A stretch of 64,000 nt of DNA, taken from Nitrospira sp. Its GTDB lineage: Bacteria > Nitrospirota > Nitrospiria > Nitrospirales > Nitrospiraceae. Location of the stretch: assembly GCA_029194675.1 (NCBI GenBank), contig JARFXP010000002.1, positions 248,001 to 312,000 on the forward strand, written 5' to 3'. Shown here in pieces: positions 34,795-47,300 of the stretch; positions within the stretch are counted from its first letter, which is position 1; every line of letters starts with the position of its first letter. The notes below the pieces were generated by a model, which saw only the letters and a list, made by a program, of their open reading frames with translations, made no database searches and had not been told where the DNA came from. The translations under genes and the position numbers were made by a program.

Positions 34795-37700
34795 CGGTGA
34801 AACCGATACATTCCGACGCACTCATTACCGGCGCGACGGCGCCGGCCGGGCCTCAATCGAATGCGGACGTCTTTCCTACGAGCTTCGCGCAGCAGCGATT
34901 GTGGTTTCTCTCTCAGCTGGAACCGGACAGTGCCTCATACAATACGGCGCTGGAGGTACGGCTGCGAGGCCTGCTCAACCGAGCGGCACTGGCACAGAGT
35001 CTCGACGAAATCGTCCGGCGGCATGAAGTTCTCCGCACGACTTTCGATGAAGTGGACGGCGAGTTGGTTCAAGTGATCGCCGATGACTGTCCGATGGACC
35101 TGCCGGTGGTGGATTTCAGCATGGAGTTGCCGCCCGGGCGCGAGGCCTCGGCAGCCGTGGCCGCACGGGTGGAGGCGCATCGTCCGTTCGATCTCCGCAC
35201 CGGACCCTTGATGCGGGTGCGCCTGCTCAAACTGGGGCCACAGGATCATAGGTTCATCCTCACGCTGCACCATATTGTCTGCGACGGGTGGTCGTCGCAG
35301 ATTCTCGCGCGGGAATTCGTGACTCTCTACGAAGCGTTCGACGCAGGTCTGCCGGCACCGCTGCCTCCGTTGCCGATTCAGTATGCGGATTACGCGGTGT
35401 GGCAGCGCGGGTGGCTGCAAGGATCGGTCATTGAAGAGCGACTGGCCTATTGGAAAGAAAAATTGAAGGGGAGGTTGCCGGTTCTCGACCTGCCGACGGA
35501 CCGCCCGCGTCCAGCCGTGCAGAGCGACCGAGGTGCGCGCTTTCCTTTTTCGGTGTCGCATGTCCTGACCGATCGGCTGCATGCATTGAGCCGCCGGCAA
35601 GGCGCGACGCTGTTCATGACGCTTGCGGCGGCCTTCCAGGTATTTCTGATGCGGTATAGCGGCATGGAAGATTTTTGCATCGGCACGCCGGTCGCGAACC
35701 GCCCGAAGCGGGAGACGGAGTCGTTGATCGGCTTTTTCGCGAACACGCTCGTTCTGCGGGCCGACCTCTCGGGCAACCCGCCGTTCGCCGACCTGTTGGC
35801 GCGCGTACAGGAAACAGTTCTTGGCGCGCAGGCTCATCAAGATTTGCCTTTCGAGCAACTGGTCGACACCCTGCAGCCGGTCCGTGCACTCAGCCATACG
35901 CCGCTGTTCCAAGTGATGTTTGCGCTGCAGACTTCACTCGCTCGGACGCTGGCCATCACGTCACTGGAAGTCAGCGCGATGGAGTTGGATGCTGGAGGAG
36001 CCAAGTTTGATCTGTCACTCGACATGGCGGAAGACGAGATCGGACTGGAATGCGCCTTTGAGTATAACCAGGATCTCTTCGATCAGAAGACTGTCGGCAG
36101 GATGGCAATCCATCTGCAACAGCTTCTGGCAAGCATCGTCGACGACCCACAGGCGCGTCTCAGCGATCTCACCATACTGACGGCAGCTGAGCGTCGGAAG
36201 ATTCTGATCGAGTGGAATGACACTGCGGTACCGGATGCCGCTGATGGCCAGGTGGCCCGTCTCTTTGAGGCACAGGCGGCGCGATCGGCGGAGGCCGTGG
36301 CCGTCGCTTGTGGTGAAGAAACACTCAGCTATCAGGATTTGAACGATCGCGCTGACCGGATTGCCCGCACGCTTTCGATTACCGGTGTCGGCTGCGAGAC
36401 CGTCGTCGCCGTGCTCGGCGAACGTGGCATCGACTATGTGGCCATGATTGTGGGTCTATGGAAGTGTGGAGGAGTCTACCTGCCGCTCGATCCCGGACAT
36501 CCGCCGTCGCGATGGATGTCCATTCTCGAAGCGAGCCGGGCTTCGATGGTGCTGACGACGGAGGCCTGGATGTCCAGGACACAGGACATGATCGCTCAGC
36601 TGCCACAGGCCGCGCGACCTGTGATACTCACGGTCGAGGCCTGTTTCTTAGAAAAGCCGGCTCTGTTTAGGGAGCGAACCGCGTGGCCGTTCGCGAAGTT
36701 GTCCTATGTGATTTACACGAGTGGATCGACCGGTGTTCCGAAGGGAGCGATGGTGACGGAGCGAGGGCTGGTCAATCATCTTCGGAGCAAGATCTCTATG
36801 CTCCAGCTTGGACCGACCGACATCATCGCGCAGACCGCGTCCCAGGGATTCGACATTTCGATCTGGCAGCTCACGGCCGCGCTCCTCTGCGGCGCCCGCA
36901 CACTCGTCGTGCCCGACGAAGTCGCTCGCGATCCAGAGCAACTGCTTCGTTATGTCGATGTTCGGAAAGTGACCGTCCTCCAAACGGTGCCGACTTTGCT
37001 GCAGGGCATGCTCGACAGCGCTGCCGCGGCCGGAGCCAACGCACCGGCATTGACTCGCCTGCGATGGCTCTTGCCTACCGGAGAAGCGCTACCGCCTGCC
37101 TTGATCCGCCGATGGTTCGAGCGATACCGACATGTGCCGTTGATCAATGCCTATGGACCGGCCGAATGCGCCGACGATGTCGCCATGGCGACTATCACGG
37201 CACCACCGGACGAAGCCTATGCTCATGCTCCGATCGGCAAGCCCATCGCTAACATTCGGGGCTATGTCGTGGACGGCTGGCTGGAACCGGTGCCGATCGG
37301 CGCCGCAGGTGAACTGTGCGTAGCAGGAGCCGGCGTCGGCCGCGGCTATCTCCACGATCCGGCCAGGACAGCCGAGGCGTTCGTGCCGGACCCCTTCTCC
37401 GATGAACCGGGCGCGCGGCTCTATCGGACCGGCGACCGCGTCCGTCATCGTCCGGACGGGACGATGGAGTTTCTCGGACGCAGGGATCATCAAGTCAAAG
37501 TCCGGGGTGTGCGCATCGAGTTGGGCGAAGTCGAATTGCGGTTGCAGGCTCATCCGGATGTTCGCGAAGCGGCGGCTGTCGTGCGCCAGGACCGTCCGGG
37601 ACAGAAACGATTAACGGCCTATGTGGTGTCTCGCGACGGTGCGTCGTGCGATTCCGATGTGTTGGTCCGCCTGCTGCGCGAGCAATTGCCGGAGCCGATG

Positions 37701-40700
37701 GTCCCCTCTGCGATCGTCACGCTCCAAGCATTGCCTCGCAACGACAACGGCAAGATCGACCGGCAGGCCTTGCCCGAGCCGGACCATGCGGCGGTAAAGG
37801 AATGGACTGCTGCCCGCACGCCGACTGAAGCGCGGTTGGCGGCGGTCTGGGCCGAGGTGTTGAGGTTGGAGCGTGTCGGCGTTCACGACAATTTCTTCGA
37901 GCTGGGCGGGGATTCCATCCTTAGTTTACAGGTGATTTCACGTGCCAAGGCACAAGGCCTGCCGCTCACACCGCGACATCTGTTCCAACATCAGACGATC
38001 GCCGAACTGGCGGAGGCCGCAGGCTGCAGGATTGAAGGAGTCGATTCGAAGCTGAATCACGGGATACGGGTTCAGAGACCGACAGATCCAGCCCTACTAG
38101 AAGCGGCGCGGCGATTGTATCCCACAATCGAAGATGTCTATCCGCTCACCCCGTTGCAGCAGGGGCTGCTGTTTCACAGTCTGTACGAACCGCAATCCGG
38201 CGTCTACATCGAGCAGCTGAGTTGTCGTCTCCGCGGCCACCTTGATCATGCCGCATTCCTCGATGCATGGCGGATGGTGATCGCACGCTCGACACCGCTC
38301 CGCACCGCGTTTGTGTGGCAGGAACTCGACAGGCCCGTGCAGGTTGTGTTGCCGGGCGAGGCGCCGCCCATCATCGAACTCGATTGGCGCGATGCATCCG
38401 AATTCAACCAGAGAGAACGGCTACGGGATTTTCTCCGGAACGATAGGCTGACGGACTTCGACCTGACAAGACCGCCGCTGATGCGTCTTGCCTTGATCCG
38501 TGTGGCAGATGACGCGCGCTACCTGATTTGGACGCATCATCACATCGTCCTCGACGGCTGGTGTCTTCCCATCATTCTGGGTGATCTGTTCGCCTGCTAC
38601 GCCTTCTTCAAAGGTGGTCCCGATCCAGGCGAGCCGCAGTCGCAACCGTATCGAAACTATGTTGACTGGATTGTATCGCAGGACCAGACGGCGGCGGAGC
38701 AGTACTGGCGCAAGACCCTGGCGGGAATCACTTCTACCACACCCCTTCCGACTGATCGCTCGCCGGACGGCGCGCAGTCAGATGCCGGATACGGCATGCA
38801 TCGATTGACGATCTCAGCGGTCAGAACATCCGCCCTTCATGAGTATGCCTCCAGAGAACGCATCACGGTCAATACGCTGGTACAGGGAGCGTGGGCACTG
38901 TTACTGAGCCGTTACTGTGGCGAGGAAGACGTGCTGTTCGGCACGACGGTGTCGGGACGCTCTGCGGATATCTCGGGTATCGAAACAATGCTCGGGCTAT
39001 TCATCAACACGTTGCCGCTACGGATCACTGCGTCTCCAGACGCCGTTCTGCAGGATTGGTTGCGAGGATTGCTGCAGCAGAATGCCGAGTTGCGCCAGTA
39101 CGAGCATATTTCCCTCGCACAGATCCAGAGCTGGAGTCAGATGCCGCGCGGCACTCAGCTCTTCAACAGCCTCCTGGTCTTTGACAACCATCCGACTGAC
39201 CAAACCCTGGATGACGGCGGCGCCGGTTTGACCGCTCATGATGTCTACCTGGAGGGCCAGACCAATTATCCGTTGACCGTCAACGTCGTGCCGGGCGAAT
39301 CGCTCTGTTTTCTCCTGTCCTATCAGCAGAAGCGCTTTTCTCCTGAACGCGTGCAACATATCGCAGCGCATCTGGACCTGGTGCTGAGTCAGTTGGTCGC
39401 GCAGCCGGATCTGCGTCTCTCGGCGATCGGGGTGTTGGGGGCGGAAGAGCGGCGGCAGGTGGTGGAGGAGTGGAATGCGACACGACGAGAGTATCCGATA
39501 GGCGCGACAGTGCCGGAATTGATCTACCATTGCGTACTGCGCACACCGGCAGCGGCAGCGGTACGGTTAGATGAGCAGGTGTTGAGTTATGCGGAGTTAT
39601 GGCGCCGAAGCACCGTGTTGGCAGCCCAGCTGCGACGGCAGGGTGTCGGTCCCGATGTGTTGGTGGGGATATGTGCCGAGCGGTCGCTGGAAATGGTCAT
39701 CGGCCTTCTGGGGATCTTGCAGGCAGGCGGGGCCTACGTGCCGATCGATCCCAGTTATCCGGCCGATCGGATCGCCTACATGCTGGCCGACGTGGCGCCC
39801 TCTGTGCTGCTGACGCAACCGGCTCTACGGGGGCAGCTGCCGCCGTTCGCCGGGCTGTGTCTCGAACTCTCTGCCGCTGCGCCGGAAGAATCTGAAACGG
39901 CGTATCTCCCGCCGACGCCGGTGAGGCTGGAACATCTGGCCTACACGATCTATACGTCCGGCTCCACCGGGCGCCCCAAAGGGGCGGGCAACACGCATGG
40001 AGGATTACTCAATCGACTGCAATGGATGCAGGAATATTTCGGCCTGACGCCGGCCGACCGCGTGTTGCAGAAGACGCCGTTCAGCTTCGACGTGTCGGTG
40101 TGGGAGTTGTTCTGGCCCTTGATGACCGGCGCGGAGTTAGTGCTGGCTCTGCCGGAGGAACACAAGGACGGACTGCGACTCAAAGAGCGGATCCTCAAGC
40201 AGCAGATCACGACGCTGCACTTCGTACCGCCGATGCTGCAGGCGTTTCTGGAGACACCAGGGGTGGAGGTTTGTGCCGGAACGTTGCGGCGAGTGGTCTG
40301 CAGCGGGGAAGCGCTGAGCGAAGCGGTCCAGCGGCAGTGTTGGGCGCGGCTGCCGGGGGTGGAACTGCACAATCTCTATGGCCCGACGGAAGCGGCGATC
40401 GATGTGACGGTATGGTCGTGTGATCCGACAGTTCCAGCCGATCCAGTCCCGATCGGGCGACCGATCGCCAACACCCAAATTTATATCTTGGATGATCGAG
40501 GCGAGCCGATCCCAATCGGCGTCCCGGGGGAAGTGCATATCGGGGGCGTGAACGTGGCGCGTGGCTATCACCGGCGACCGGCGTTGACAGCGGAGCGGTT
40601 CGTGCCGGATGCGTTCAGCGCGGAGCCGGGTCGGCGCATGTACCGGACGGGTGATCTGGCGCGGTACCGGCCGGATGGCGCGATCGAGTATCTGGGCCGG

Positions 40701-41366
40701 CTGGACCATCAGGTGAAGATCCGAGGCGTACGCATCGAACTGGGCGAGGTCGACAGCTGCCTGCTCCAACATTCGGCGGTGCAAGAGGCAATCGTCGTGG
40801 CGCAGGACACAGTGGCGGGGAACAAACGGTTGGTCGGCTATGTGGTTCTCCGATCGGGTCACGAGGTGTCGGTCGAGGTTTTACGGCAATGGGTCGGGGA
40901 GCGGCTGCCGGATGCGTTCGTCCCAAGCGTCGTGCTGGCGCTCGCAGCTCTGCCGCTAACGCCCAACGGCAAGGTCGATCGCAAGACGTTGCCGGTTCCG
41001 GATCTGCTGGCACGGCGGACGCAGGCCTATGAAGAGCCGATCACAGAATTTGAACGAAATCTGGCTGCTATTTGGGCCGAAGTGCTTGGACAGCCGCGTG
41101 TGAGCCGGTTCGACAACTTCTTCGAGCTCGGCGGTGATTCGATCAACACGCTGCAAGTATTGGCACGCGCCCATCAGCGCGGCTTGAAACTGACTCCCAA
41201 GCAATTGTTCGAGCATCCGACGGTGGCGGCAGCCGCCGCAGTGGCGGTGCCGATAGAGGCGACTTCCGAAGTGGAGATATCGGGAAAAGACACAGAAATC
41301 GGCGGGCTCGTGGGCATTGGGCTGTCCGACGAAGACATGAGTAATCTGTTGGAAGAATTGAAATAG
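34791..41366 (+). CDS. NRPS, two modules: C-A(Dab-like)-PCP-C-A(Ser)-PCP
   Basis: 2191 residues. Module 1 has an LCL-type C (about 22-450; HHIVCDGW at 160) that would accept the chain from the PKS ACP, an A domain (about 475-985; YTSGSTGVPKG near 642) with code D-I-W-Q-L-T-A-D-D, one change from the Dab code, and a PCP near 1033 (GGDSI). Module 2 begins with a DCL-type C (YPLTPLQQGLLFH near 1117; HHIVLDGW near 1250), then A (about 1560-2055) with code D-V-W-H-V-S-L-I-D, which is the serine pattern, and a PCP near 2108. No epimerisation domain is present although both PCPs are followed by DCL-type C domains. The start is a TTG overlapping the upstream stop. Confidence 0.93.
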   Translation: MTVKPIHSDALITGATAPAGPQSNADVFPTSFAQQRLWFLSQLEPDSASYNTALEVRLRGLLNRAALAQSLDEIVRRHEVLRTTFDEVDGELVQVIADDCPMDLPVVDFSMELPPGREASAAVAARVEAHRPFDLRTGPLMRVRLLKLGPQDHRFILTLHHIVCDGWSSQILAREFVTLYEAFDAGLPAPLPPLPIQYADYAVWQRGWLQGSVIEERLAYWKEKLKGRLPVLDLPTDRPRPAVQSDRGARFPFSVSHVLTDRLHALSRRQGATLFMTLAAAFQVFLMRYSGMEDFCIGTPVANRPKRETESLIGFFANTLVLRADLSGNPPFADLLARVQETVLGAQAHQDLPFEQLVDTLQPVRALSHTPLFQVMFALQTSLARTLAITSLEVSAMELDAGGAKFDLSLDMAEDEIGLECAFEYNQDLFDQKTVGRMAIHLQQLLASIVDDPQARLSDLTILTAAERRKILIEWNDTAVPDAADGQVARLFEAQAARSAEAVAVACGEETLSYQDLNDRADRIARTLSITGVGCETVVAVLGERGIDYVAMIVGLWKCGGVYLPLDPGHPPSRWMSILEASRASMVLTTEAWMSRTQDMIAQLPQAARPVILTVEACFLEKPALFRERTAWPFAKLSYVIYTSGSTGVPKGAMVTERGLVNHLRSKISMLQLGPTDIIAQTASQGFDISIWQLTAALLCGARTLVVPDEVARDPEQLLRYVDVRKVTVLQTVPTLLQGMLDSAAAAGANAPALTRLRWLLPTGEALPPALIRRWFERYRHVPLINAYGPAECADDVAMATITAPPDEAYAHAPIGKPIANIRGYVVDGWLEPVPIGAAGELCVAGAGVGRGYLHDPARTAEAFVPDPFSDEPGARLYRTGDRVRHRPDGTMEFLGRRDHQVKVRGVRIELGEVELRLQAHPDVREAAAVVRQDRPGQKRLTAYVVSRDGASCDSDVLVRLLREQLPEPMVPSAIVTLQALPRNDNGKIDRQALPEPDHAAVKEWTAARTPTEARLAAVWAEVLRLERVGVHDNFFELGGDSILSLQVISRAKAQGLPLTPRHLFQHQTIAELAEAAGCRIEGVDSKLNHGIRVQRPTDPALLEAARRLYPTIEDVYPLTPLQQGLLFHSLYEPQSGVYIEQLSCRLRGHLDHAAFLDAWRMVIARSTPLRTAFVWQELDRPVQVVLPGEAPPIIELDWRDASEFNQRERLRDFLRNDRLTDFDLTRPPLMRLALIRVADDARYLIWTHHHIVLDGWCLPIILGDLFACYAFFKGGPDPGEPQSQPYRNYVDWIVSQDQTAAEQYWRKTLAGITSTTPLPTDRSPDGAQSDAGYGMHRLTISAVRTSALHEYASRERITVNTLVQGAWALLLSRYCGEEDVLFGTTVSGRSADISGIETMLGLFINTLPLRITASPDAVLQDWLRGLLQQNAELRQYEHISLAQIQSWSQMPRGTQLFNSLLVFDNHPTDQTLDDGGAGLTAHDVYLEGQTNYPLTVNVVPGESLCFLLSYQQKRFSPERVQHIAAHLDLVLSQLVAQPDLRLSAIGVLGAEERRQVVEEWNATRREYPIGATVPELIYHCVLRTPAAAAVRLDEQVLSYAELWRRSTVLAAQLRRQGVGPDVLVGICAERSLEMVIGLLGILQAGGAYVPIDPSYPADRIAYMLADVAPSVLLTQPALRGQLPPFAGLCLELSAAAPEESETAYLPPTPVRLEHLAYTIYTSGSTGRPKGAGNTHGGLLNRLQWMQEYFGLTPADRVLQKTPFSFDVSVWELFWPLMTGAELVLALPEEHKDGLRLKERILKQQITTLHFVPPMLQAFLETPGVEVCAGTLRRVVCSGEALSEAVQRQCWARLPGVELHNLYGPTEAAIDVTVWSCDPTVPADPVPIGRPIANTQIYILDDRGEPIPIGVPGEVHIGGVNVARGYHRRPALTAERFVPDAFSAEPGRRMYRTGDLARYRPDGAIEYLGRLDHQVKIRGVRIELGEVDSCLLQHSAVQEAIVVAQDTVAGNKRLVGYVVLRSGHEVSVEVLRQWVGERLPDAFVPSVVLALAALPLTPNGKVDRKTLPVPDLLARRTQAYEEPITEFERNLAAIWAEVLGQPRVSRFDNFFELGGDSINTLQVLARAHQRGLKLTPKQLFEHPTVAAAAAVAVPIEATSEVEISGKDTEIGGLVGIGLSDEDMSNLLEELK

Positions 41367-41374
41367 GAGACGGA

Positions 41375-44300
41375 GTGACGAAGTCCGCATTACCCGATCA
41401 CATCGACTCGATCTATCCTCTCTCTCCGATGCAGGAGGGGATGCTGTTTCATACGCTCATGAATCCCGGCACCGGGATTTATCTGATGCAGAACCGGTAT
41501 CTCCTCGAGGGCGACCTGAATTATGACGCGTTCGTGCGAGCGTGGAATGTCGTGCTCGACCGACATCCGGTGCTCCGAACCTCGTTCGTGTGGAAGAACC
41601 AAAAGCGTCCGCTGCAAGCGGTGCACAAACGGGTGGATGTGCCGATCGTCTCGCTGGATTGGAGAGGTCAGACCCGCCGCGAGCAGATCGCGCGGTTGGA
41701 CGCCGAGCTGGAAGCCGAACTCCGGGAAGGATTCGATTTCGCAAAGGCGCCGCTTATGCGGCTGTGGCTGATCCGGCTGGCGGATGACCGTTACCAGTTC
41801 GTGCACAGCTTCCACCATATTCTCCTCGACGAATGGTGCATCTCTCTCCTCTTAATGGATTTCCTCGGTCACTATGGATCGCTTGTGCGGGGTGAGCGAC
41901 TCACGCGCGAGAAACCGCGTCCCTATCGCGATTACATCGCGTGGTTGCAGAAACAGGACATCACTGCTTCGGAATCCTTCTGGCGGGGGTACCTCAAAAA
42001 CTTCCCCACGCCGACGCCGCTGCCTTATGACCGGTTGCCGGAAGGCCTCGCCGACCAAAACGAAGACGCGGCGGATCACTGTTTGTACCTGAGTGCCGAC
42101 ACCTCGGCGACGCTCGTGGATCTGGCCCAGCGGCATCGTCTGACGGTAAACACGTTCTTTCAGGGCGCGTGGGCGCTATTGCTCAGCTACTACAGCAGCG
42201 AACGCGAGGTCCTCTTCGGGGTTACGGTGGCCGGCCGTCCGACCGAATTGCTGGGCGTCGAGTCGATCCTTGGTCTGTTCATCAATACTCTGCCGCTTCG
42301 AATCTCCATGCAGCCGGACCGTCCCCTGACGGATTGGTTGAAGGACCTGTTGGCGGAGAACGTGCGCGTGCGGCAGTACGACTATGCACCGCTCGTCCAG
42401 ATGCAGCGATGGAGTGAGGTGCCGCGGGGGGAGGCGCTATTCCACAGTCTGTTCGTCTTTGAAAACGCACCGGTGGATCGGGAACTTAGCGAGGGACGGA
42501 TCATTTTCAAGGGCGAAGAGGAACAGTACCGAGTCCACACGAACTATCCCCTTACCGTCATGGGATGGCCGGGACGAGAATTGGGGCTGAAGATTTCCTA
42601 CGACAAGCGGCTGTTCGACCCCGATACGACCGGCCGCATGATCAGGCATTTCAAGACACTGCTCGAAGTGATGGCGGAACAGCCGACTGCTCGGCTCGCC
42701 GACCTATCGCCGCTCAAACAGGATGAGCGGCTGCAACTGTTGACCGAATGGAATCCTGAAGCCGTGGCTGCCTGCGAGGAACAGTCCGAAAGCCTCCCGC
42801 GGCTGTTCGAAGCACAGGTCGAGCGTCGTCCGGATGCGGTGGCGGTTGAATGCCTCGAAGAGAAGGCGACGTATCGTGAATTGAATCGGCGGGTCAACCG
42901 AGTCGCGCATGCGTTGGCCGAAGCGGGGGTGCAGCCGGACACCGTCGTGGCGCTGCTGGACGATCGTGGCATCGATCTGCTCACGATGATGCTGGGAGTC
43001 TTCAAGGCAGGCGGCGCGTATTTGCCTCTCGACCCACATCATCCTGTGTCGCGTCTGATACAGGTTGTGAAATTGAGCCGCTCCTCAGTCGTGCTCACGT
43101 CGCAGAAGTATCTTGCGCGACTGCAGGAAGCGGTCGTGGTGATCGATGAAGCGTCACGTCCCAGGCTCATGGCGATCGAACGGATTCTCGATGAAGCCTG
43201 TCGTGAAGATAACCCAGGCGATCGAGGACAATCCGAACATCTGGCCTACGTCATCTATACCTCCGGTTCCACCGGAGTGCCGAAGGGAGCGATGGTCACA
43301 AGGCGCGGCATGCTCAACAATATCCGCAGCAAGGTATCGGGGTTGGCGCTTGGGCCTGCCGACGTTATCGCGCAGACCGCCTCGCAATGTTTCGACATTT
43401 CCGTCTGGCAGTTCCTGACGGCGCTCACATGCGGAGCCAGGACGAGCATCGTTCCTGACGATACATCACAAGATCCATTTCAGCTACTCACGCATCTTGA
43501 ACGGGTGGACATCACAATTCTGGAAACCGTCCCGGCTCTCCTCCAGGGCCTGTTGGATGCGGCATCGGAAGTACGATCCGATGCCGCGCCTCGGCTTCAA
43601 AGGCTTCGATGGGTCCTGCCGACCGGCGAGGCCCTTCCGCCGCCGGTGTGTCGCCAGTGGCTGGCCCGCTATCCGACAATTCCATTGCTGAACGCCTACG
43701 GACCAGCGGAATGCGCGGACGATGTGGCCGTCCATCCCATCCTTGAGCCGCCGGCGGCCGACATGACGCATATGCCGATCGGATGCCCGATCGAAGGGAC
43801 CCGCCTGCACATTTTGAACGCCTGGTTGGAGCCGGTGCCGCCGGGGGTTTGCGGTGAACTCTATGTGGCGGGGATCGGGGTCGGTCGTGGATATTTGCAA
43901 GATCCCGCCCGAACTGCCGAAGTCTTTCTGCCGGACCGGTTCGGATCCGAGCCGGGCGCACGGATGTATCGGACCGGTGATCTGGCCCGTTATCGGAGAG
44001 ATGGAGCTATCGAATTCGTCGGACGCGTCGATCAGCAGATCAAGCTGCGCGGGTTTCGGATCGAATTGGGCGAAATCGAAACGCATCTGTTGTCGAGCCC
44101 GCTCGTCCGCGAAGCGGCCGTGTTGCTGCATACCGACGCACGAGGCGAGAAACGATTGGCGGCCTATCTCGTCGGTCATGAGGAGGGAGGCCTGAGCGTG
44201 CCCGCATTGCGCGAACTCTTACTGCCGCAGCTCCCCGAATACATGGTGCCGACGGCGTTTGTGCCGTTGCCGGTGCTTCCTCGTACGCCGAACGGCAAGA

Positions 44301-47300
44301 TCGATCGCCTCGCGCTGGAGGCGTTGGATCTGGGCGATCAGTTCGCCCGTTCCTATACGGCGCCGCGCACGGCGACGGAGGAAATTCTGGCAGGCATCTG
44401 GTCTGATGTGCTGGGTGTCGAGCGGGTCGGCGTTCACGACGACTTCTTCGAGTTGGGAGGGCATTCGCTGCTGGCGACGCAGATCATGTCCCGGCTCCGC
44501 AGCACGTTCCACGTTGAGCTTTCGCTGCGGACCGTGTTCGAGTCCACCAGCGTCGCGGCCTTGGCTGCAGCCGTGGATCGTGCGCGGGAAGACGTCGCGG
44601 CCATCCAGGCACCACCATTAGTACCGGTCGACCGCACCGGCCCGCTGCCCGCGTCCTTCGCCCAACAGCGTCTTTGGTTCCTCGCGCAGCTGGAGCCGGA
44701 CAGCCCCTTCTACAATCTTCCGGCCGGGTTCCGCCTGCTGGGCAGGTTGGATGTGGATCTGTTGACGGCCGGTCTCAATCAAGTGATCGGGCGGCACGAA
44801 GCCTTACGGACGGTGTTTCAGGAAACCGACGGACAACCGACGCAGGTCGTGCTGTCATCGATGATGGTCGAGATTCCCGTCGTCGATCTCCGCGAGATCC
44901 CTGAGGAAAAGCGGACGGACGAGTTGACCAAGCAGACCGAAGCGGAAGCACAGCGAATTTTCGATCTGACGCGCGGGCCGCTGGTGCGCGCGCGAGTCTG
45001 GCGCATCGGGGAAGAGGAGTACGTGTTGCTGATGACCCTTCATCACATCGTCTCCGACGGCTGGGCGATGGACGTCTTGATCAGGGAATTGGTGACGTAC
45101 TATCAGGCCGGTTTCTCGGGACAACCGTCAGCGTTGCCGCCGTTGTCCATCCAGTATGCCGATTATGCGGTCTGGCAGCGTGACTGGATGCAGGGGGCCG
45201 TGCTGGAGACTCAGCTGGCCTATTGGAAAGACCGCTTGGGGGATGCGCCGGCCGCCTTGGAGTTACCGACCGATCGACCTCGTCCCACGGTGCAGACCTA
45301 TCGTGGCGCATGCTGCGAGTTTGCGGTACCGGGCGAGTTGGTGCAGCAGATCACAGGCTTTAGCCGACGGCAGGGCCTCACCCTCTATATGACCCTGCTC
45401 ACGGCGTTCACGGCGTTGCTGCACCATTATAGTGGCCGAACCAGCATTCTGGTCGGCAGTCCTGTCGCGAACCGGCTCCGAATCGAGGTGGAAGAGCTGA
45501 TCGGACTCTTCGTCAACACGCTCGTGTTGCGAACGGATATTCCGGACAACCCGCGCTGGATCGATCTGTTAGATCGTGTCAGAAAGGAAGTACTGGATGC
45601 CCAGACCCATCAAGATCTTCCCTTCGAACATCTGGTGGACGCGCTGCGGCCGGAGCGGAATTTGAGCCATTCTCCGCTCTTTCAGGTCATGTTCACCGTG
45701 CAGACGCCGGCGGAACAATCCATGGAACCCCCGGGACTTCGGGTGGACAACATGGAGATCGATCCAGGTACCGCGCTGTTCGACCTGTCACTGGACATGG
45801 TCGTCGAGCCGGACCGGCTGTCCGGGTCCTTCGAATACAATACGGATCTTTTCGATGAAAGCACCGTCCGAGAGTTTGCGGACGGCTTCCTGAAGATTCT
45901 GGCTTCCATAATCGCCAAGCCGGAAGGACGACTACACGATACGTCTCCCTTGACGGAACGCGAGCGTCACCTACAACTCGTCGAGTGGAACAATGTTCCG
46001 GGTCCGGATTTGACGCTCGACTATGTCGCGCGGTTCGCCGCGCAAGTTGAGCGCACGCCCGAATCTACGGCAGTCGTATGTCGGGAACAGAGTTGGACCT
46101 ATCGGGAGCTCCATCAACGGGCGAGCAAGACGGCGGACGCGTTGGCGGCAGCCGGAGTCGGTCCGGACTCGGTCGTGGCCTTGCTCGGAGAACGGGGCCC
46201 TGGGCTGCTGGCGATGATCCTCGGAGTCCTGGAGGCGGGGGGCGCCTATCTGCCGTTGGATCCGCGGCACCCCAAACAGCGCATGGCGCAGATCGGGGAA
46301 CTCAGCCGTCCGCTCGTTCTGTTGGTGACGCGGGAATGGGAGGCTCGAGCCACCGACCTGGTGAACGAACTTCCGGCGGACAGGCGGCCGCGGATGCTGA
46401 CGATCGAACAGGTGATGGAGCGGGATATTGATCCGGCCGGTCTCAGACCGATCCGCGCAGCCGGACGCTTGGCCTATCTCATCTATACATCGGGCTCGAC
46501 CGGCACGCCCAAAGGGGTGATGGTCGCGCAGGAGGGCATGCTCAACAATATCTTGTACAAGCTGGACAGTCTGGAGATGAGCGCCGACGATGTCGTCGCG
46601 CAGACCGCCTCGCAATGTTTCGACATCTCCGTCTGGCAGTTTCTGGCGGCCCTGTTGTGCGGCGCGAGGGTACACATCGTTCTGGACGACGTGGCCCATG
46701 ATCCAACGGCGTTGTTGTATCACTTGGACGAGGCCGGCATCACCATCGTCGAGCCGGTTCCTGCGGTGCTGCAGGGGCTTCTTGCCGTTGATGGGAGCGT
46801 GCCTGCTTTGGCAAGAGTACGGTGGGTCCTGCCGACGGGGGAGGCCCTATCCTCGGCCCTCTGTCGTCGATGGTTCGCGCGCTACCCGACTATTCCATTG
46901 ATGAACGTGTACGGACCGGCCGAATGTTCGGACGACGTCGCCACTCACGCGATGTATGCGCCTCCGGACGATGGGGACCGTCCGGTGCCGATCGGTCGGC
47001 CCGTTCCAGGCCTGCGTCTCTACATTCTGAATCGCCATCTGTCCCCTGTGCCGGTCGGCACAGCCGGAGAACTCTGTGTCGGAGGTGTGGGAGTGGGACG
47101 CGGCTATCTCCACGATTCCAAGCGGACGGCGGCGGCTTTCGTACCGGATCCCTTTGGACCGGATGCGGGAGCGAGGCTGTATCGCACAGGGGACCTCGCC
47201 CGCTATCGGCCGGACGGGGCCATCGAGTTTGTAGGACGCGTGGATCACCAGGTCAAGATACGCGGCTACCGCATCGAGCCGGGTGAGATCGAGGCCAGAG

